DNA of 36,214 nucleotides from Candidatus Latescibacterota bacterium (GCA_030658975.1 JAUSBL010000063.1:1-36214); one strand, 5' to 3'. Shown: positions 15,745 through 24,400, counted from the first letter of the stretch. The notes: a model not told the origin generated them from the letters alone. Numbers and translations: made by a program.

Positions 15745-16845
15745 ATGAGCAGCGGCACCTACACCCTGGGCACCCTCGACGGGCGCCTCAACCGCGCCCA
15801 GACCCTGCTGGTCATCGAGAGGCTGCGCGCGGCGCACCCGCGGGCCATCTTCGACATGGTCACCGTCTCGGACCCCCACACCAACCGGCAGAGCGCGTCG
15901 GAACTGTACTGCGCCCACTCGGCGGCGGAGATCGAGATACTGCTGGCGCGCCTGCTTTCCGGGGAGTTCCAGCTGCTCGACGTCGCCGCGGAGGACATCG
16001 TGCGCCCGCTGCCGAACGGGCTCGTCGTCGCGGCGGTGCCCGAGCGCAACACGCCCTTCGACGCCCTGCTGCACAAGGGCGGCAGCATCGCGGACGACCT
16101 CGAGGACGGCACGCGCGTCGGCGTCCTGTCCCGCCGTTCGATGGCCCAGATCCACCAGCTCTGGCCCCAGCTCAAGCCGAAGCTGCTCTACGGCGGCGCC
16201 GTCGCGGCCCTGGACGCGTACCTCCAGGACGAGGCCGTGGACTGCCTGGTCATGCCGGCGGCCATCGCCGAGCGGCTCGGCGTCCAGGACATCGTGACGG
16301 AGATCTTCTTCCCGGAGATGACCCTGCCCGGAGCCGGCCAGGGTCTCATCGCCATCGTCGCACGGGCCGGCGACACCGAGGTGCTCGGCATGGTCGGGGC
16401 CGTGGACTCTCCCCAGTCGCGCGCGGAGATGACGGCCGAACTGGCCTTCCGCGAGCGCATCTGCTCGGACCAGGACTGCCCCCTCGGCGTGCTGGCCCAG
16501 GCCGGGGAGGACAGCCTGATCATCACCGGCGCCGTGGGCTCCCTGCACGGGCACTCCATGAACCAGGCCGTGCTGCGCGGCCCCTCCGGCGAGGCGGCGG
16601 CGCTCGGCGCGCGGCTGGCCGAACAGCTCCTGCTCAACACGGCATCGCTGATCGACCTGCTGGAGGCCGACTTTCCCGAGGGTCTCCCGGTGGAGATCGA
16701 GGACGGCGAGGCGGCGCCCCCGGAAGCCGACGGCATCCACGAGGAGAACCTGCCGGCAGATCTCGACGAAGAGGATGAGGACTTCAAGGACGGCGGGGAT
16801 GATCCCTACGACGACGACTACGTCGTGCCGCGCGACGACTACTGA
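15745..16845 (+). CDS. Divergent hydroxymethylbilane synthase (HemC)-fold protein lacking key catalytic residues
   Basis: The 366-residue protein aligns along the three domains of porphobilinogen deaminase: LGTLDGRLNRAQT for the ATRxSxLALxQ opening, LPNGLVVAAVPERNTPFDALL for PxGLxLxxVxEREDPRDAL, VGVLSRRSMAQI for VGTSSLRRxxQ, and PGAGQGLIAI for PxxGQGAxxI. The third domain carries ERICSDQDCPLG. However, substrate and cofactor residues are changed. The first-motif Arg is Leu; Lys before the catalytic Asp is Glu (E83-D84); the second Arg of the RR pair and both Arg of RGNxxTRL are gone. The cofactor-cysteine position is Q243, with C245 two residues later. A strongly acidic tail runs from about 320 to the end. 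It is probably not a heme enzyme; its role is unknown. It is the last gene of the ugd-aminotransferase unit, 37 bases after the aminotransferase. Confidence 0.75.
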   Translation: MSSGTYTLGTLDGRLNRAQTLLVIERLRAAHPRAIFDMVTVSDPHTNRQSASELYCAHSAAEIEILLARLLSGEFQLLDVAAEDIVRPLPNGLVVAAVPERNTPFDALLHKGGSIADDLEDGTRVGVLSRRSMAQIHQLWPQLKPKLLYGGAVAALDAYLQDEAVDCLVMPAAIAERLGVQDIVTEIFFPEMTLPGAGQGLIAIVARAGDTEVLGMVGAVDSPQSRAEMTAELAFRERICSDQDCPLGVLAQAGEDSLIITGAVGSLHGHSMNQAVLRGPSGEAAALGARLAEQLLLNTASLIDLLEADFPEGLPVEIEDGEAAPPEADGIHEENLPADLDEEDEDFKDGGDDPYDDDYVVPRDDY

Positions 16846-16885
16846 CCGGGGCGGCCGCGGGTCCGGCAAAGTCGACCGGTCCGGA

Positions 16886-17809
16886 TCAACGCAGGGCCGC
16901 CAGGGCCGCCGCCACGTCGGCGGCGGCGAACGGGTCGCTCATCTGCGCGGTGCCGATCTGCACGGCGACCGCACCCACGGCGAAGAACTTCAGCGCATCC
17001 TCGATGGTCGCGATCCCGCCGACGCCCACCACGGGCAACCCCGTTTCCTGCACGATCTCGTCGACCCGCGCCAGGGCCACCGGCAGCAGGGCGGGTCCGC
17101 TGTAGCCGCCCCGGCGGCGCGGCAGGACCGGCGCGCCCGTGCGCAGGTCCACGTCCATGCCGATCAGGGTGTTGATGGCGGTCACCCCGTCGGCGCCGCC
17201 GCTCGCCGCCGCGGCGGCGAGCTTCGCGATGCTGCCGACGTTCGGCGTCAGCTTGGCCAGCAGGGCGCGCGCCGGCAGGTGCTCGCGCGCCGCGGCGACG
17301 CAGCGCTCCACCATCGCGGGATCGCGGCCGAAATCGACCCCGCCCTCGGCCACGTTCGGACAGCTCAGGTTCAGTTCGACGCCGTGCCAGTGCGCGGCCC
17401 CGCCGGCCGCGGCGGCCAGGCGCCGGGCCATGTCCCCGAACTCCGCGGGCCGGGTGGCCGCGAGGCTGGCGACGTAGGGCACCCCGCTCGCCTCGAGGGC
17501 CGGCATGACCTCGTCCGCGAAGCGCGCGAGGCCGACATTCTCCAGGCCGATGGAATTCAATGCGCCATGCGCGGTCTCCCAGAGGCGCGGCGGCGGGTTG
17601 CCGCAGCGGGCCTGCGGCGTGACAGTCTTGGTGACCACGGCCCCGAGGCCGTCGAAGGGCGACCCGCGGCCGGGAGCGCCGAGGTCGGCGCCGTCCAGGC
17701 CGTAGCCGAAGCAGCCGGAAGCGGTCCAGATCCGACCCGGAAAGTCGCGCGAGCCGAGCCGCAGCGGTCCGCGGGGGTCGAAGGCCAGCCAGCCCGGAAG
17801 CGCCGTCAC
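16886..17809 (-). CDS. pyrD: Dihydroorotate dehydrogenase, catalytic subunit (class 1B)
   Basis: Oxidises dihydroorotate to orotate, the fourth step of pyrimidine synthesis; in class 1B the electrons leave through PyrK to NAD+. The 307-residue FMN TIM barrel shows TASGCFGYG near the start, KTVTPQARCGNPPPRLWE, the SIGLENVGL segment, the catalytic-loop cysteine in ELNLSCPNV, LLAKLTPNV, AINTLIGMDVDL, and the phosphate-binding GVGGIATIEDALKFF with AVQIGTA. The GTG start at 17809 overlaps the pyrK stop as GTGA, so translation is coupled; the frame continues to 17929 but only inside pyrK. GGGGAGG lies just upstream. It is the last gene of the pyr operon and ends 40 bases from the convergent HemC-like gene. 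Confidence 0.95.
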   Translation of the reverse strand: MTALPGWLAFDPRGPLRLGSRDFPGRIWTASGCFGYGLDGADLGAPGRGSPFDGLGAVVTKTVTPQARCGNPPPRLWETAHGALNSIGLENVGLARFADEVMPALEASGVPYVASLAATRPAEFGDMARRLAAAAGGAAHWHGVELNLSCPNVAEGGVDFGRDPAMVERCVAAAREHLPARALLAKLTPNVGSIAKLAAAAASGGADGVTAINTLIGMDVDLRTGAPVLPRRRGGYSGPALLPVALARVDEIVQETGLPVVGVGGIATIEDALKFFAVGAVAVQIGTAQMSDPFAAADVAAALAALR

Positions 17810-18633
17810 GTCCCGCCTCCCCCGCCGAACCGCGTCCAGTCCAGCCCGCGCGCCTCGAAGACCGGCCCGTCCTTGCAGGCCGTGGCGTAGCCGCCGTCCG
17901 ACGCGCGCGGCACCACGCAGCCCCGGCACACGCCGTAGCCGCAGCCCATGCGCTCCTCCACCGAGACCAGGCAGTCCCAGCCGCGTTCGGCGGCCAGCGT
18001 CGCGGCCGCGCGCAGCAGGGGCAGTGGGCCGCAGGCCAGCACCACGCGCTCCGGGGCAGACGCGGGCAGCAGCGAGCGGGCCAGTTCCACGACGTTCCCG
18101 TCGAAGGCCTGGCGGCCGGCCGGGAGCGCGCCGGGCCGGTCCACACTGACGCGCCAGGAGGACCCCAGCAGCCCCCAGGGCAGGTCGTCCCCGTCGCGTC
18201 CGCCGGCGCAGCAGAGGTCGGATGGACGGCCCCAGCGCTCCGCCCAGGCGAGCAGGGGCGGCAGCCCCACCCCACCGGCCAGCAACAGGTGGGGCCGGGG
18301 ATCGGGCGCGGGGAAAGGCCGGCCCAGAGGCGCGAGGCAGGTGACCGGCGCCCCGACGCCGGCGTCGCGCAGCCGGGCCGTACCGCGGCCGACGACCTTG
18401 TAGAGCAGCGAGAGACGCCGCCCCTCTGCCGCCAGCAGGGAGAAGGGCCGGCCGAAGACCAGAGCGGGTTCGCCCGCGAGGTTGAGCATGCAGAACTGCC
18501 CCGGCTGGAACGGGACGGCTTCCTCGAGCTCGAGTTCGAGCCGCCGCATGGACGACGAGACGGGAACCTCCGCGGCGATCGCCCCGTGCAGGCGGCGGGC
18601 GGGCGGTGCGGTCGCAGCGGCCGGCATGTTCAC
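17806..18633 (-). CDS. pyrK: Dihydroorotate dehydrogenase electron transfer subunit
   Basis: FAD and [2Fe-2S] subunit that moves electrons from PyrD to NAD+. Of 275 residues, the N-terminal part is a ferredoxin-reductase-like FAD domain (FQPGQFCMLNL, then FGRPFSLLAAEG, the RPFS flavin motif, and LYKVVGRGTARL). The middle is the NAD-binding domain (LLLAGGVGLPPLLAWAE, VVLACGPLPLL). The C-terminus carries the [2Fe-2S] cluster motif, CGYGVCRGC followed by a fourth cysteine in ATACKDGPVF. GTG 18633 was taken as start because AGGAG lies eight bases ahead; ATG 18627 is only two codons in and cannot be excluded. It lies 42 bases after the TPR lipoprotein gene and overlaps pyrD by four bases. Confidence 0.93.
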   Translation of the reverse strand: MNMPAAATAPPARRLHGAIAAEVPVSSSMRRLELELEEAVPFQPGQFCMLNLAGEPALVFGRPFSLLAAEGRRLSLLYKVVGRGTARLRDAGVGAPVTCLAPLGRPFPAPDPRPHLLLAGGVGLPPLLAWAERWGRPSDLCCAGGRDGDDLPWGLLGSSWRVSVDRPGALPAGRQAFDGNVVELARSLLPASAPERVVLACGPLPLLRAAATLAAERGWDCLVSVEERMGCGYGVCRGCVVPRASDGGYATACKDGPVFEARGLDWTRFGGGGGT

Positions 18634-18675
18634 GTCAGACTCTCCTGGGCCTTGGCCCGGTGTCCCGGTGTCTCG

Positions 18676-20250
18676 TCAACTGCGACCCTGAAGCTTGCGG
18701 TCGCGCCAGTGCGACCGGCGTCCGCCCGTGGCCGGCGGGGCCCCGGGTCTCTCTTGCGCCGGACCAGTCGCCTCGACGGCGCCGGGGCCGCCCTGCGCCG
18801 GCCCACCGGCCGCCAGCTCGAGTTCGCGCCGGCGGGCTTCGAGCCCGGTCAAGTAGGCGTAGAGGTCGCCTTCGGCGCCCTCACGCGTGACGAAGGCCTG
18901 GGGCGACTCCGGGTATTCGTCCTGCAGCCGCGCGGTGAGCACCGCCGCGGAATCCGGCAGGCTGAGACGGTCGCGGTAGACCAGGGCGGCGCCGTAGAGG
19001 CCGCGCACGGCGGCAGCGCTGTCCTGCGCCGCCGCCGCGACCACCTCGAGGTAGGCGTCCAGCGCGAGCCGGGGCCGGTCCAGCGCGAACAGCAGGACAT
19101 TGGCCATGGTCAGCCGCAGGGCGGGCTTCTGGTCCTCGCCGGCGGTGCCGAGGCGCTGTTCGGCAGCCAGGTAGCGGTTGAGCTCGGCGTCGAGCCGGCG
19201 GCAGCGCTGCTCGTCCTCCAGCACGTTCGCGTTGCGCAGGGCGTCGCGGAACTGCTGCCGGGCCTCCTCGATCTTCCACTGCTTCAGGTAGATCTCCCCG
19301 AGCATCTCGGCCAGCCTCGCCGGCACCTCGCCGACGCGCCACTCCGCAGGGAGACCCTCCAGCAGCGGGGCCGCCTCGTCCGCCTGCCCCCGGGCGACCA
19401 TCACCTCGGCCTGGGCCAGCGCCGTCACGCCGTCCTTGCCGTAGAGCTCGGCTTCCTCCTTCAGCTGGTCGATCAGGTCGGAGGCCTCGTCGTGGCGTCC
19501 GAGGCGCGTCAGGCAGCGGGCCTGCAGCAGACGCGCGTCGAAAAGTTGCCCCTTGTCCCCGCCGGCGGCCGCGACGGCCTCCAGGCGGCCGTGGGCCGCC
19601 TCGAATTCTCCCAGCTCCCAGTAGCAGAGGGCCAGCTTGTTGCCGACGGACGCCGCCTCGTCGCTGCCGGCGTGCAGGTCGAGGTAGTCGCGGAAGCGGT
19701 CGCGGGCTTCGGCCCAGGACTCCAGCGCCAGGGCGTTCTCGCCGCCGACGCGCAGCGCCTCGGCCTGGAACTCCGACTCGGGAAACGCCTGCTCGAGCTG
19801 GGCGAGGAAGTTGTTGCTGCCGGCGACGTCGCCCACCAGCAGGCGGCTCACAGCCTGCAGGTAGAGGGCCTCCTCCAGGTGCGGCGTGGCCGGGAAGTTC
19901 GAGATCAGCAGTTCCAGCTGGGTGATGGCCATGCGGTGCGATTCGAGCCGGTGGTACGCCTGCGCCATCAGGAACAGGGCGTCGTCGGTGAGCGCGTGGC
20001 CCGGGTACTCGTCCAGGATGATCTGGCACTTCTTGACGCAGCGCTGGTATTCCTGGATCTGCTGCGGCGTGGGCGTGGCGGGGTCCAGGCCCTGCTTGAC
20101 GCGGTCCTCGCGCACCAGTTCGGCGGTCCTGTACGCCTTGCGGGCGTTGTAGAAGGTGTTGAAGCGGGCGCAACCCGCGCCGACGGCCAGCAGGGCCGTC
20201 GCGAGCGCGACCGCGGCCAGGCGGCGGTGGCGGTACCTCATGGCGGACAT
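18676..20250 (-). CDS. TPR-repeat lipoprotein inside the pyr operon
   Basis: A 524-residue predicted lipoprotein. It has a basic N-terminus and hydrophobic stretch (LAAVALATALLAVGAG), lipidation cysteine C27, then ARFNTFYNARKAYRTAE. The CxxxNTFYNA opening is typical of a TPR lipoprotein family in FCB-type bacteria, distantly like BamD or YbgF. The rest is a run of about ten helical TPR-like units (for example ALFLMAQAYHRLESHRMAITQLELLISNFP and later units with the A-x-x-G/L-x-x-x-A/Y spacing). A Gly/Pro/Arg-rich tail of about 45 residues follows. It starts 41 bases after pyrC and stops 42 bases before pyrK, so it is cotranscribed with pyrimidine genes although no link to them is known. ATG 20250 or the in-frame ATG 20241 may be the start. 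It probably works in envelope assembly (inference). Confidence 0.85.
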   Translation of the reverse strand: MSAMRYRHRRLAAVALATALLAVGAGCARFNTFYNARKAYRTAELVREDRVKQGLDPATPTPQQIQEYQRCVKKCQIILDEYPGHALTDDALFLMAQAYHRLESHRMAITQLELLISNFPATPHLEEALYLQAVSRLLVGDVAGSNNFLAQLEQAFPESEFQAEALRVGGENALALESWAEARDRFRDYLDLHAGSDEAASVGNKLALCYWELGEFEAAHGRLEAVAAAGGDKGQLFDARLLQARCLTRLGRHDEASDLIDQLKEEAELYGKDGVTALAQAEVMVARGQADEAAPLLEGLPAEWRVGEVPARLAEMLGEIYLKQWKIEEARQQFRDALRNANVLEDEQRCRRLDAELNRYLAAEQRLGTAGEDQKPALRLTMANVLLFALDRPRLALDAYLEVVAAAAQDSAAAVRGLYGAALVYRDRLSLPDSAAVLTARLQDEYPESPQAFVTREGAEGDLYAYLTGLEARRRELELAAGGPAQGGPGAVEATGPAQERPGAPPATGGRRSHWRDRKLQGRS

Positions 20251-20291
20251 CCTATCCCAGGGGTCGTGTCGGGACTTCGAACGACGCGCGG

Positions 20292-21602
20292 TCACTCCCC
20301 GTCGCGGTGGGTCAGCCGGCCGCGCAGGAAGGTCGCCTTCACGCGCCCGGTCAGCTTCTGCCCGCCGTACGGGGTGTTCTTGCTCTTGGACTTCAGCAGC
20401 TCGGGCTGCACGGTCCACTCCTCATCCGGGTCGAAGAGCAGGAAGTCGGCTTCCCCGCCTTCCTCGAGTGTCCCGCACGGCAGCCCGTAGGTCGCCGCGG
20501 CGCGGGAGGTCATCCGTTCCACGAGCTGGCCGAGGTCCAGCTTGCCCGTGCGGACCAGGTGAGTATGGCAGACCGCGAGCGCGGTCTCCAGCCCGACCAC
20601 GCCGAAGGGCGCCTGGTCGAACATCAGTTCCTTCTCCATCGCCGTGTGCGGGGCGTGGTCGCTGGCGATGCAGTCCAGCACGCCGTCGACGAGCCCCTGG
20701 GTCACCGCCTCGATGTCGTCCTGCTCGCGCAGCGGCGGGCTCATCTTGAACAGCGGCGAGAAGTCGCGGCAGCACGAGTGGTCCAGGGACAGGTGGTGGG
20801 GCGTCACCTCGGCCGTGACGTTCACCCCCTGCTCCCGCGCCCGGCGGATGATCTCGACGGTGCCCCGGGTCGAGACGTGCGCGACGTGCAGGTGGCCGCC
20901 GGTCGTGCGGGCCAGCTCGACGTCGCGGAACACCATCGCGTCCTCGGCCAGCCGCGGCAGGCCCGCCAGACCCAGCTTCGTGGACCAGTAGCCGGCGTGC
21001 ATCACGCCCTTGCCGGCCAGGGTCGTATCCTCGGCGTGGCAGGTCACGGGCACGCCCAGCATCCGCGCGTACTGCAGGGCGTACTGCATGAGCTTGCCGT
21101 GCATGACCGGCCGGCCGTCGTCGGTGAAGCCGACGGCGCCGGCCTTGACCAGGTCGCCGAACTCGGTGAGCGTCTCGCCTTCCTGGCCCTTGCTGATCGC
21201 CGCGGTGGGGAAGACGCGGCAGAGGCCCGTCTCCTCGGCGCGGTCCAGGAGGTAGCGCACCATCGGCGCGTCGTCCACCGGCGGGCGGGTGTTCGGCATC
21301 GTGACCACGGCCGTGAACCCGCCGGCCGCCGCGGCGCGCGAGCCGGTGGCGACGGTCTCCTTCTCCTCCTGGCCGGGCTCGCGGAAGTGCACGTGGACAT
21401 CCACGAGCCCGGGGGCGCAGACCAGTCCGCCGCCGTCCAGCGCGGGCAGGTCCTCGCGCGTCGGCGCGCCGAGGCCCAGGGCGACGAGGCGGCCCTTCTG
21501 GACGTGCAGGAAGCCCGGCCGCGCCGACAGCTTCCCGTCGCGGCACAGGCGCACGTTCGCGACCAGGTACTCGGCCGGGATCCGCTTCCAGTTCCACTCC
21601 AT
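20292..21602 (-). CDS. pyrC: Dihydroorotase (class I)
   Basis: Cyclises carbamoyl-aspartate to dihydroorotate, the third pyrimidine step. This 436-residue amidohydrolase has the metal-binding HxH in VDVHVHFREPGQE, the MPNTRPPVDD substrate segment, GFTDDGRP, CHAEDTTL, the zinc His in HVAHVSTRGTVE, VTPHHLSLDH, and the catalytic Asp in SDHAPHTAMEK, followed by the flap PFGVVGLETAL. All metal and catalytic ligands seem present, so it is an active enzyme rather than a PyrC-like structural partner of PyrB. The start ATG 21602 follows GGGGAGGA and is separated from the pyrB stop by only two bases. Confidence 0.95.
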   Translation of the reverse strand: MEWNWKRIPAEYLVANVRLCRDGKLSARPGFLHVQKGRLVALGLGAPTREDLPALDGGGLVCAPGLVDVHVHFREPGQEEKETVATGSRAAAAGGFTAVVTMPNTRPPVDDAPMVRYLLDRAEETGLCRVFPTAAISKGQEGETLTEFGDLVKAGAVGFTDDGRPVMHGKLMQYALQYARMLGVPVTCHAEDTTLAGKGVMHAGYWSTKLGLAGLPRLAEDAMVFRDVELARTTGGHLHVAHVSTRGTVEIIRRAREQGVNVTAEVTPHHLSLDHSCCRDFSPLFKMSPPLREQDDIEAVTQGLVDGVLDCIASDHAPHTAMEKELMFDQAPFGVVGLETALAVCHTHLVRTGKLDLGQLVERMTSRAAATYGLPCGTLEEGGEADFLLFDPDEEWTVQPELLKSKSKNTPYGGQKLTGRVKATFLRGRLTHRDGE

Positions 21603-21604
21603 GC

Positions 21605-22573
21605 TCAGTCCTCCCCGCGTCCGCCGGCGCGGACGCCGCCGCCGAGCTGCCGGGGATCGCCCCCGGACAGCAGGTAGATCACGGCCATGCGCACGGCCAC
21701 GCCGTTGGTCACCTGTTCGAGGATCACCTGGCGCGGCCCGTCGGCGACCTCGGAGCTGATCTCCACGTCGCGGTTCATCGGTCCGGGGTGCATCACGAAG
21801 CAGGCGGGCTTGGTGTGGCGCAGCACCTCCTCGGTGACGCCGAACATCAGGTGGTACTCCCGGTTGCCCGGGAACACCATCTGGCTGTGGCGCTCGAGCT
21901 GGATGCGCAGCACGTTCAGCACGTCGGCGTCGGCCACCGCGCGCCGCAGGTCGTGCTCGACCTTCACGCCCAGGCGGGAGATGGCGGCCGGGACCATGGT
22001 CGGCGGCCCGCAGACCGTCACCTCGGCCCCCAGCTTCGTCAGCCCGTAGATGTTCGAGCGGGCCACGCGCGACTGCGCGATGTCGCCGATGATCGTGACC
22101 TTGCGGCCCTCGAGGTTGCCGAGGCGCTGCCGCATGGTCATGATGTCGAGCAGGCCCTGGGTCGGATGCTCGTGCGCGCCGTCGCCCGCGTTGATCACGC
22201 TGGCCTTCAGCACGCGGCCCAGGTAGGCCGCCGCCCCGGGCGAGGAGTGGCGCACGACGATCATGTCGATCTTCATCGCCTGGATGTTCTCGGCGGTGTC
22301 GCGCAGGGTCTCGCCCTTCTTGAGCGAGGAGGTCGAGGCGTCGAAGTTGACGATGTCGGCGGACAGGCGCTTCTCGGCCAGCTCGAAGCTGATCCGCGTG
22401 CGCGTGCTGGGCTCGACGAAGAAGTTCACGACCGTCCGGCCGCGCATGATGGGCACCTTGCGGATCGGCCGGTCGAAGATCGTCCGGAAGGCCTCGGCGG
22501 CCTCGAGGATCGTCAGGATCTCCTCGCGCGACAGCTCCTCCAGACCGATCAGGTCCTTGCTGCGCAGGCTCAT
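21605..22573 (-). CDS. pyrB: Aspartate carbamoyltransferase catalytic subunit
   Basis: Condenses carbamoyl phosphate with aspartate, the committed pyrimidine step. The 322-residue protein has the carbamoyl-phosphate loop [17 protein letters not shown], the [12 protein letters not shown] loop with the active-site lysine, [27 protein letters not shown], the aspartate-binding VLRIQLER, and the 240s-loop [14 protein letters not shown]. No pyrI regulatory subunit is present, consistent with control by PyrR. ATG 22573 overlaps the pyrR stop as ATGA, so translation is coupled to pyrR. Confidence 0.97.
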   Translation of the reverse strand: MSLRSKDLIGLEELSREEILTILEAAEAFRTIFDRPIRKVPIMRGRTVVNFFVEPSTRTRISFELAEKRLSADIVNFDASTSSLKKGETLRDTAENIQAMKIDMIVVRHSSPGAAAYLGRVLKASVINAGDGAHEHPTQGLLDIMTMRQRLGNLEGRKVTIIGDIAQSRVARSNIYGLTKLGAEVTVCGPPTMVPAAISRLGVKVEHDLRRAVADADVLNVLRIQLERHSQMVFPGNREYHLMFGVTEEVLRHTKPACFVMHPGPMNRDVEISSEVADGPRQVILEQVTNGVAVRMAVIYLLSGGDPRQLGGGVRAGGRGED

Positions 22574-23121
22574 CCCTCCTGCACCTCCCCGACGACCACT
22601 TCCTGGCGGTCGTCGAACTCCTTCACCTTGACCTTGATGATCTCCTTGTGGGAGGTGGGGACGTTCTTGCCGACGAAGTCCGGGCGGATGGGCAGCTCGC
22701 GGTGGCCGCGGTCGATGAGCACCGCCAGGCGGATCGCGCGCGGGCGGCCCCAGTCCATGATCACGTCGAGGGCGGCGCGCACCGTGCGCCCGGTGTACAG
22801 GACGTCGTCGACCAGGATGACGTTCTTGTCGGTGACGTCCATCGGGACGGTGGTCTCGTTGATCCGCGGCGCCGGCCCGATCGTGGAGAGGTCGTCGCGG
22901 TAGAACGTGATGTCGATGGCGCCGAGGGGGACCTCGACCCCCTCCACCTTGCGGATCGCCTCGCCGATCAGACCCGCCAGCGGCACGCCGCGGCGCTGCA
23001 CGCCCAGCAGCACCAGGTCCGTCGTTCCCTTGTTGGCCTCGATGATCTCGTGGGCGATGCGGGTCAGCGCGCGGGCGACCTCGCTGCCGTTCATGATGGT
23101 GGTCTTCTCGACGAAGGACAT
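22570..23121 (-). CDS. pyrR: Pyrimidine operon attenuation regulator / uracil phosphoribosyltransferase
   Basis: This 183-residue PRTase-fold protein binds the leader RNA of pyr transcripts when UMP is high and favours termination; many members also make UMP from uracil and PRPP. The PRPP-binding loop [20 protein letters not shown] is intact, as are the N-terminal [16 protein letters not shown] and the flexible RDDLSTIG segment. The C-terminus is [15 protein letters not shown]. The start ATG 23121 has GAGAGGTGAAGAG in front; the much longer open frame to 24372 is the antisense-free continuation through the leader and dusB in another frame and is not coding. It is the first gene of the pyr operon and lies directly behind a PyrR-type leader. 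Confidence 0.95.
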   Translation of the reverse strand: MSFVEKTTIMNGSEVARALTRIAHEIIEANKGTTDLVLLGVQRRGVPLAGLIGEAIRKVEGVEVPLGAIDITFYRDDLSTIGPAPRINETTVPMDVTDKNVILVDDVLYTGRTVRAALDVIMDWGRPRAIRLAVLIDRGHRELPIRPDFVGKNVPTSHKEIIKVKVKEFDDRQEVVVGEVQEG

Positions 23122-23154
23122 CTCTTCACCTCTCCCGGGGGCGGCGCCGGACAC

Positions 23155-23188
23155 AAAAAAAGGCAAGGGGCCTGAACGCACCCGTGCC
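23155..23188 (-). terminator. Leader terminator (attenuator) of the pyr operon
   Basis: On the minus strand the stem GGCAcGGG / CCCtTGCC (23188-23181 with 23169-23162, one internal mismatch) is followed at once by seven T residues (23161-23155). It stands between the PyrR-binding hairpin and pyrR, as an attenuator should. An antiterminator pairing is expected but I could not resolve it by eye. Confidence 0.75.
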
Positions 23189-23209
23189 TGCCTGGTTCCG
23201 GTTCCGCCT

Positions 23210-23241
23210 CCTTTTGGGCCTCGCGGGGCCGCATTAAAAGG
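23210..23241 (-). promoter_or_regulatory. PyrR-binding RNA hairpin in the pyr leader
   Basis: In the minus-strand transcript the lower stem CCTTTT/AAAAGG (23241-23236 with 23215-23210) has an asymmetric AATGC bulge. Above it the upper stem GGCC/GGCC closes a CCGCGA hexaloop (23226-23221). This fits the known PyrR site: the CNGNGA hexaloop, the following GAGGC, and the internal bulge of the anti-antiterminator. A smaller GACAG/CTGTC hairpin (23256-23241) precedes it. Confidence 0.75.
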
Positions 23242-23264
23242 ACAGCCGTCACTGTCTCGGGGCG

Positions 23265-23293
23265 AATCTAGCAGACCTTCGGCGGTGGCGCAA
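23265..23293 (-). promoter_or_regulatory. Promoter of the pyr operon, inside the 3' end of dusB
   Basis: Minus strand: TTGCGC (23293-23288), 17 bases, TAGATT (23270-23265). The dusB stop codon TAG (23270-23268) is the first half of the -10 box. Start of transcription near 23258 gives a leader of about 136 bases containing the PyrR hairpin and the terminator. Confidence 0.55.
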
Positions 23294-24332
23294 GGCCGGC
23301 CCCGCCCGGACGGCTCTCGTCCTCCCGCACCGCGCTCTGCGGCACGCCCTCTTCGCGCCGCAATTCGGCCAGGACGGCGAGCATCTGCTCCCCGGTTTCG
23401 GTGGCGAACAGGCGGCGGCGGATGGCGGCCGCGCCCGGGAAGCCCCGGAAATAGCGCACGACGTGCTTGCGCACCACGTGCGAACCGATGTGCTCCCCCT
23501 TCAGCCGGCACTCCTCGACGATGTGGCGTTCGACGGTCGCGAAGATCCCGGCCATGGTCGGCGGCGTCCAGTCCCGCAGGCCCTCGGCCGCGTCCATCGC
23601 CTCGAAGAGCCAGGGATCGCCCGTGGCGGCCCGCCCCACCATGACGGCGTGGCAGCGGGTCGCGCGCACCATGCGGGCGTAGGAGTCGCCGTCCACGACG
23701 TCGCCGTTGCCGATCACCGGGATGTCGAGGGTCGCGACCAGGTCGGCGATGCGCTCCCAGTCGGCCTCGCCGGTGAACTTCTGGGCGCGGGTGCGGCCGT
23801 GCAGCGTGACCCAGACGCAGCCCGCCTCCTGCAGCGCCAGGCCCACCTCGCGGTAGTTGACCGAGGCCTCGTCCCAGCCGGTGCGGATCTTGGCGCTGAC
23901 CGGCGCCGGGCTGGCCGCGACGACCGCGGCGGCGATCTCCGTCAGCAGGGGCACGTCGGCCAGCAGCGCGCTGCCGCCGCACTTCGCCACGACCTTCTTG
24001 GCGGGGCAGCCGAAGTTGATGTCCAGCACGTCGAGCCGGCGGTTCGCCATCATGCGGGCGGCGCCGGCCATCGCGGCGGGCTCGTTGCCGAAGATCTGCA
24101 CGCCGACCAGCCCCTGCTCCCCCTCGGTGTCCACGAGACGCCAGGCCTGGGGGATGTCGTAGGTCAGGCCCTTGGCGGCGGTGAACTCGCAGAAGGCGAT
24201 GCCCGCGCCGTGCTCGCGGCAGATGTCCCGGAACGCGCGGTCGGTCACCCCGGCCATGGGCGACAGCGCGGTGCGCACCCCGGCGAACCAGGGCGTGCGG
24301 GGGTCGATGCGGACGGGTTTGCGGTCGAACAC
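23268..24332 (-). CDS. dusB: tRNA-dihydrouridine synthase
   Basis: FMN enzyme reducing uridines in the tRNA D-loop with NADPH. The 354-residue protein begins with the barrel entry [16 protein letters not shown], then [21 protein letters not shown], where the cysteine of NFGCP is the catalytic acid. [43 protein letters not shown] and [14 protein letters not shown] follow. The C-terminal helical RNA-binding domain contains [14 protein letters not shown]. This is the DusB/NifR3-like arrangement; which tRNA position it serves is not visible. GTG 24332 was chosen as start because similarity begins within a dozen codons; a GGAG lies just upstream. The gene end carries the pyr promoter. Confidence 0.92.
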   Translation of the reverse strand: MFDRKPVRIDPRTPWFAGVRTALSPMAGVTDRAFRDICREHGAGIAFCEFTAAKGLTYDIPQAWRLVDTEGEQGLVGVQIFGNEPAAMAGAARMMANRRLDVLDINFGCPAKKVVAKCGGSALLADVPLLTEIAAAVVAASPAPVSAKIRTGWDEASVNYREVGLALQEAGCVWVTLHGRTRAQKFTGEADWERIADLVATLDIPVIGNGDVVDGDSYARMVRATRCHAVMVGRAATGDPWLFEAMDAAEGLRDWTPPTMAGIFATVERHIVEECRLKGEHIGSHVVRKHVVRYFRGFPGAAAIRRRLFATETGEQMLAVLAELRREEGVPQSAVREDESRPGGAGLAPPPKVC

Positions 24333-24370
24333 GGGGCTCCGGTCGCTGGGGAAAGGTCGCGCGAGCCCCC

Positions 24371-24398
24371 AATATAGCAGGGATGGTCGGGCTCGAAA
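24371..24398 (-). promoter_or_regulatory. Candidate promoter of dusB
   Basis: Minus strand: TTTCGA (24398-24393), 16 bases, TATATT (24376-24371), about 40 bases before the GTG start. The -10 is good and the -35 is weak. Confidence 0.4.
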
Positions 24399-24400
24399 GG

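Noticed and set aside
15745-16845. Annotating the HemC-like gene as a functional hydroxymethylbilane synthase
   Set aside because: The cofactor-cysteine position, most substrate Arg residues and the GGKGLF segment are missing although the fold aligns.
16846-16885. A terminator between the convergent HemC-like gene and pyrD
   Set aside because: Only short GC-rich complementarities (CCGG/GTCCGG) are seen, with no T tail; not enough to call.
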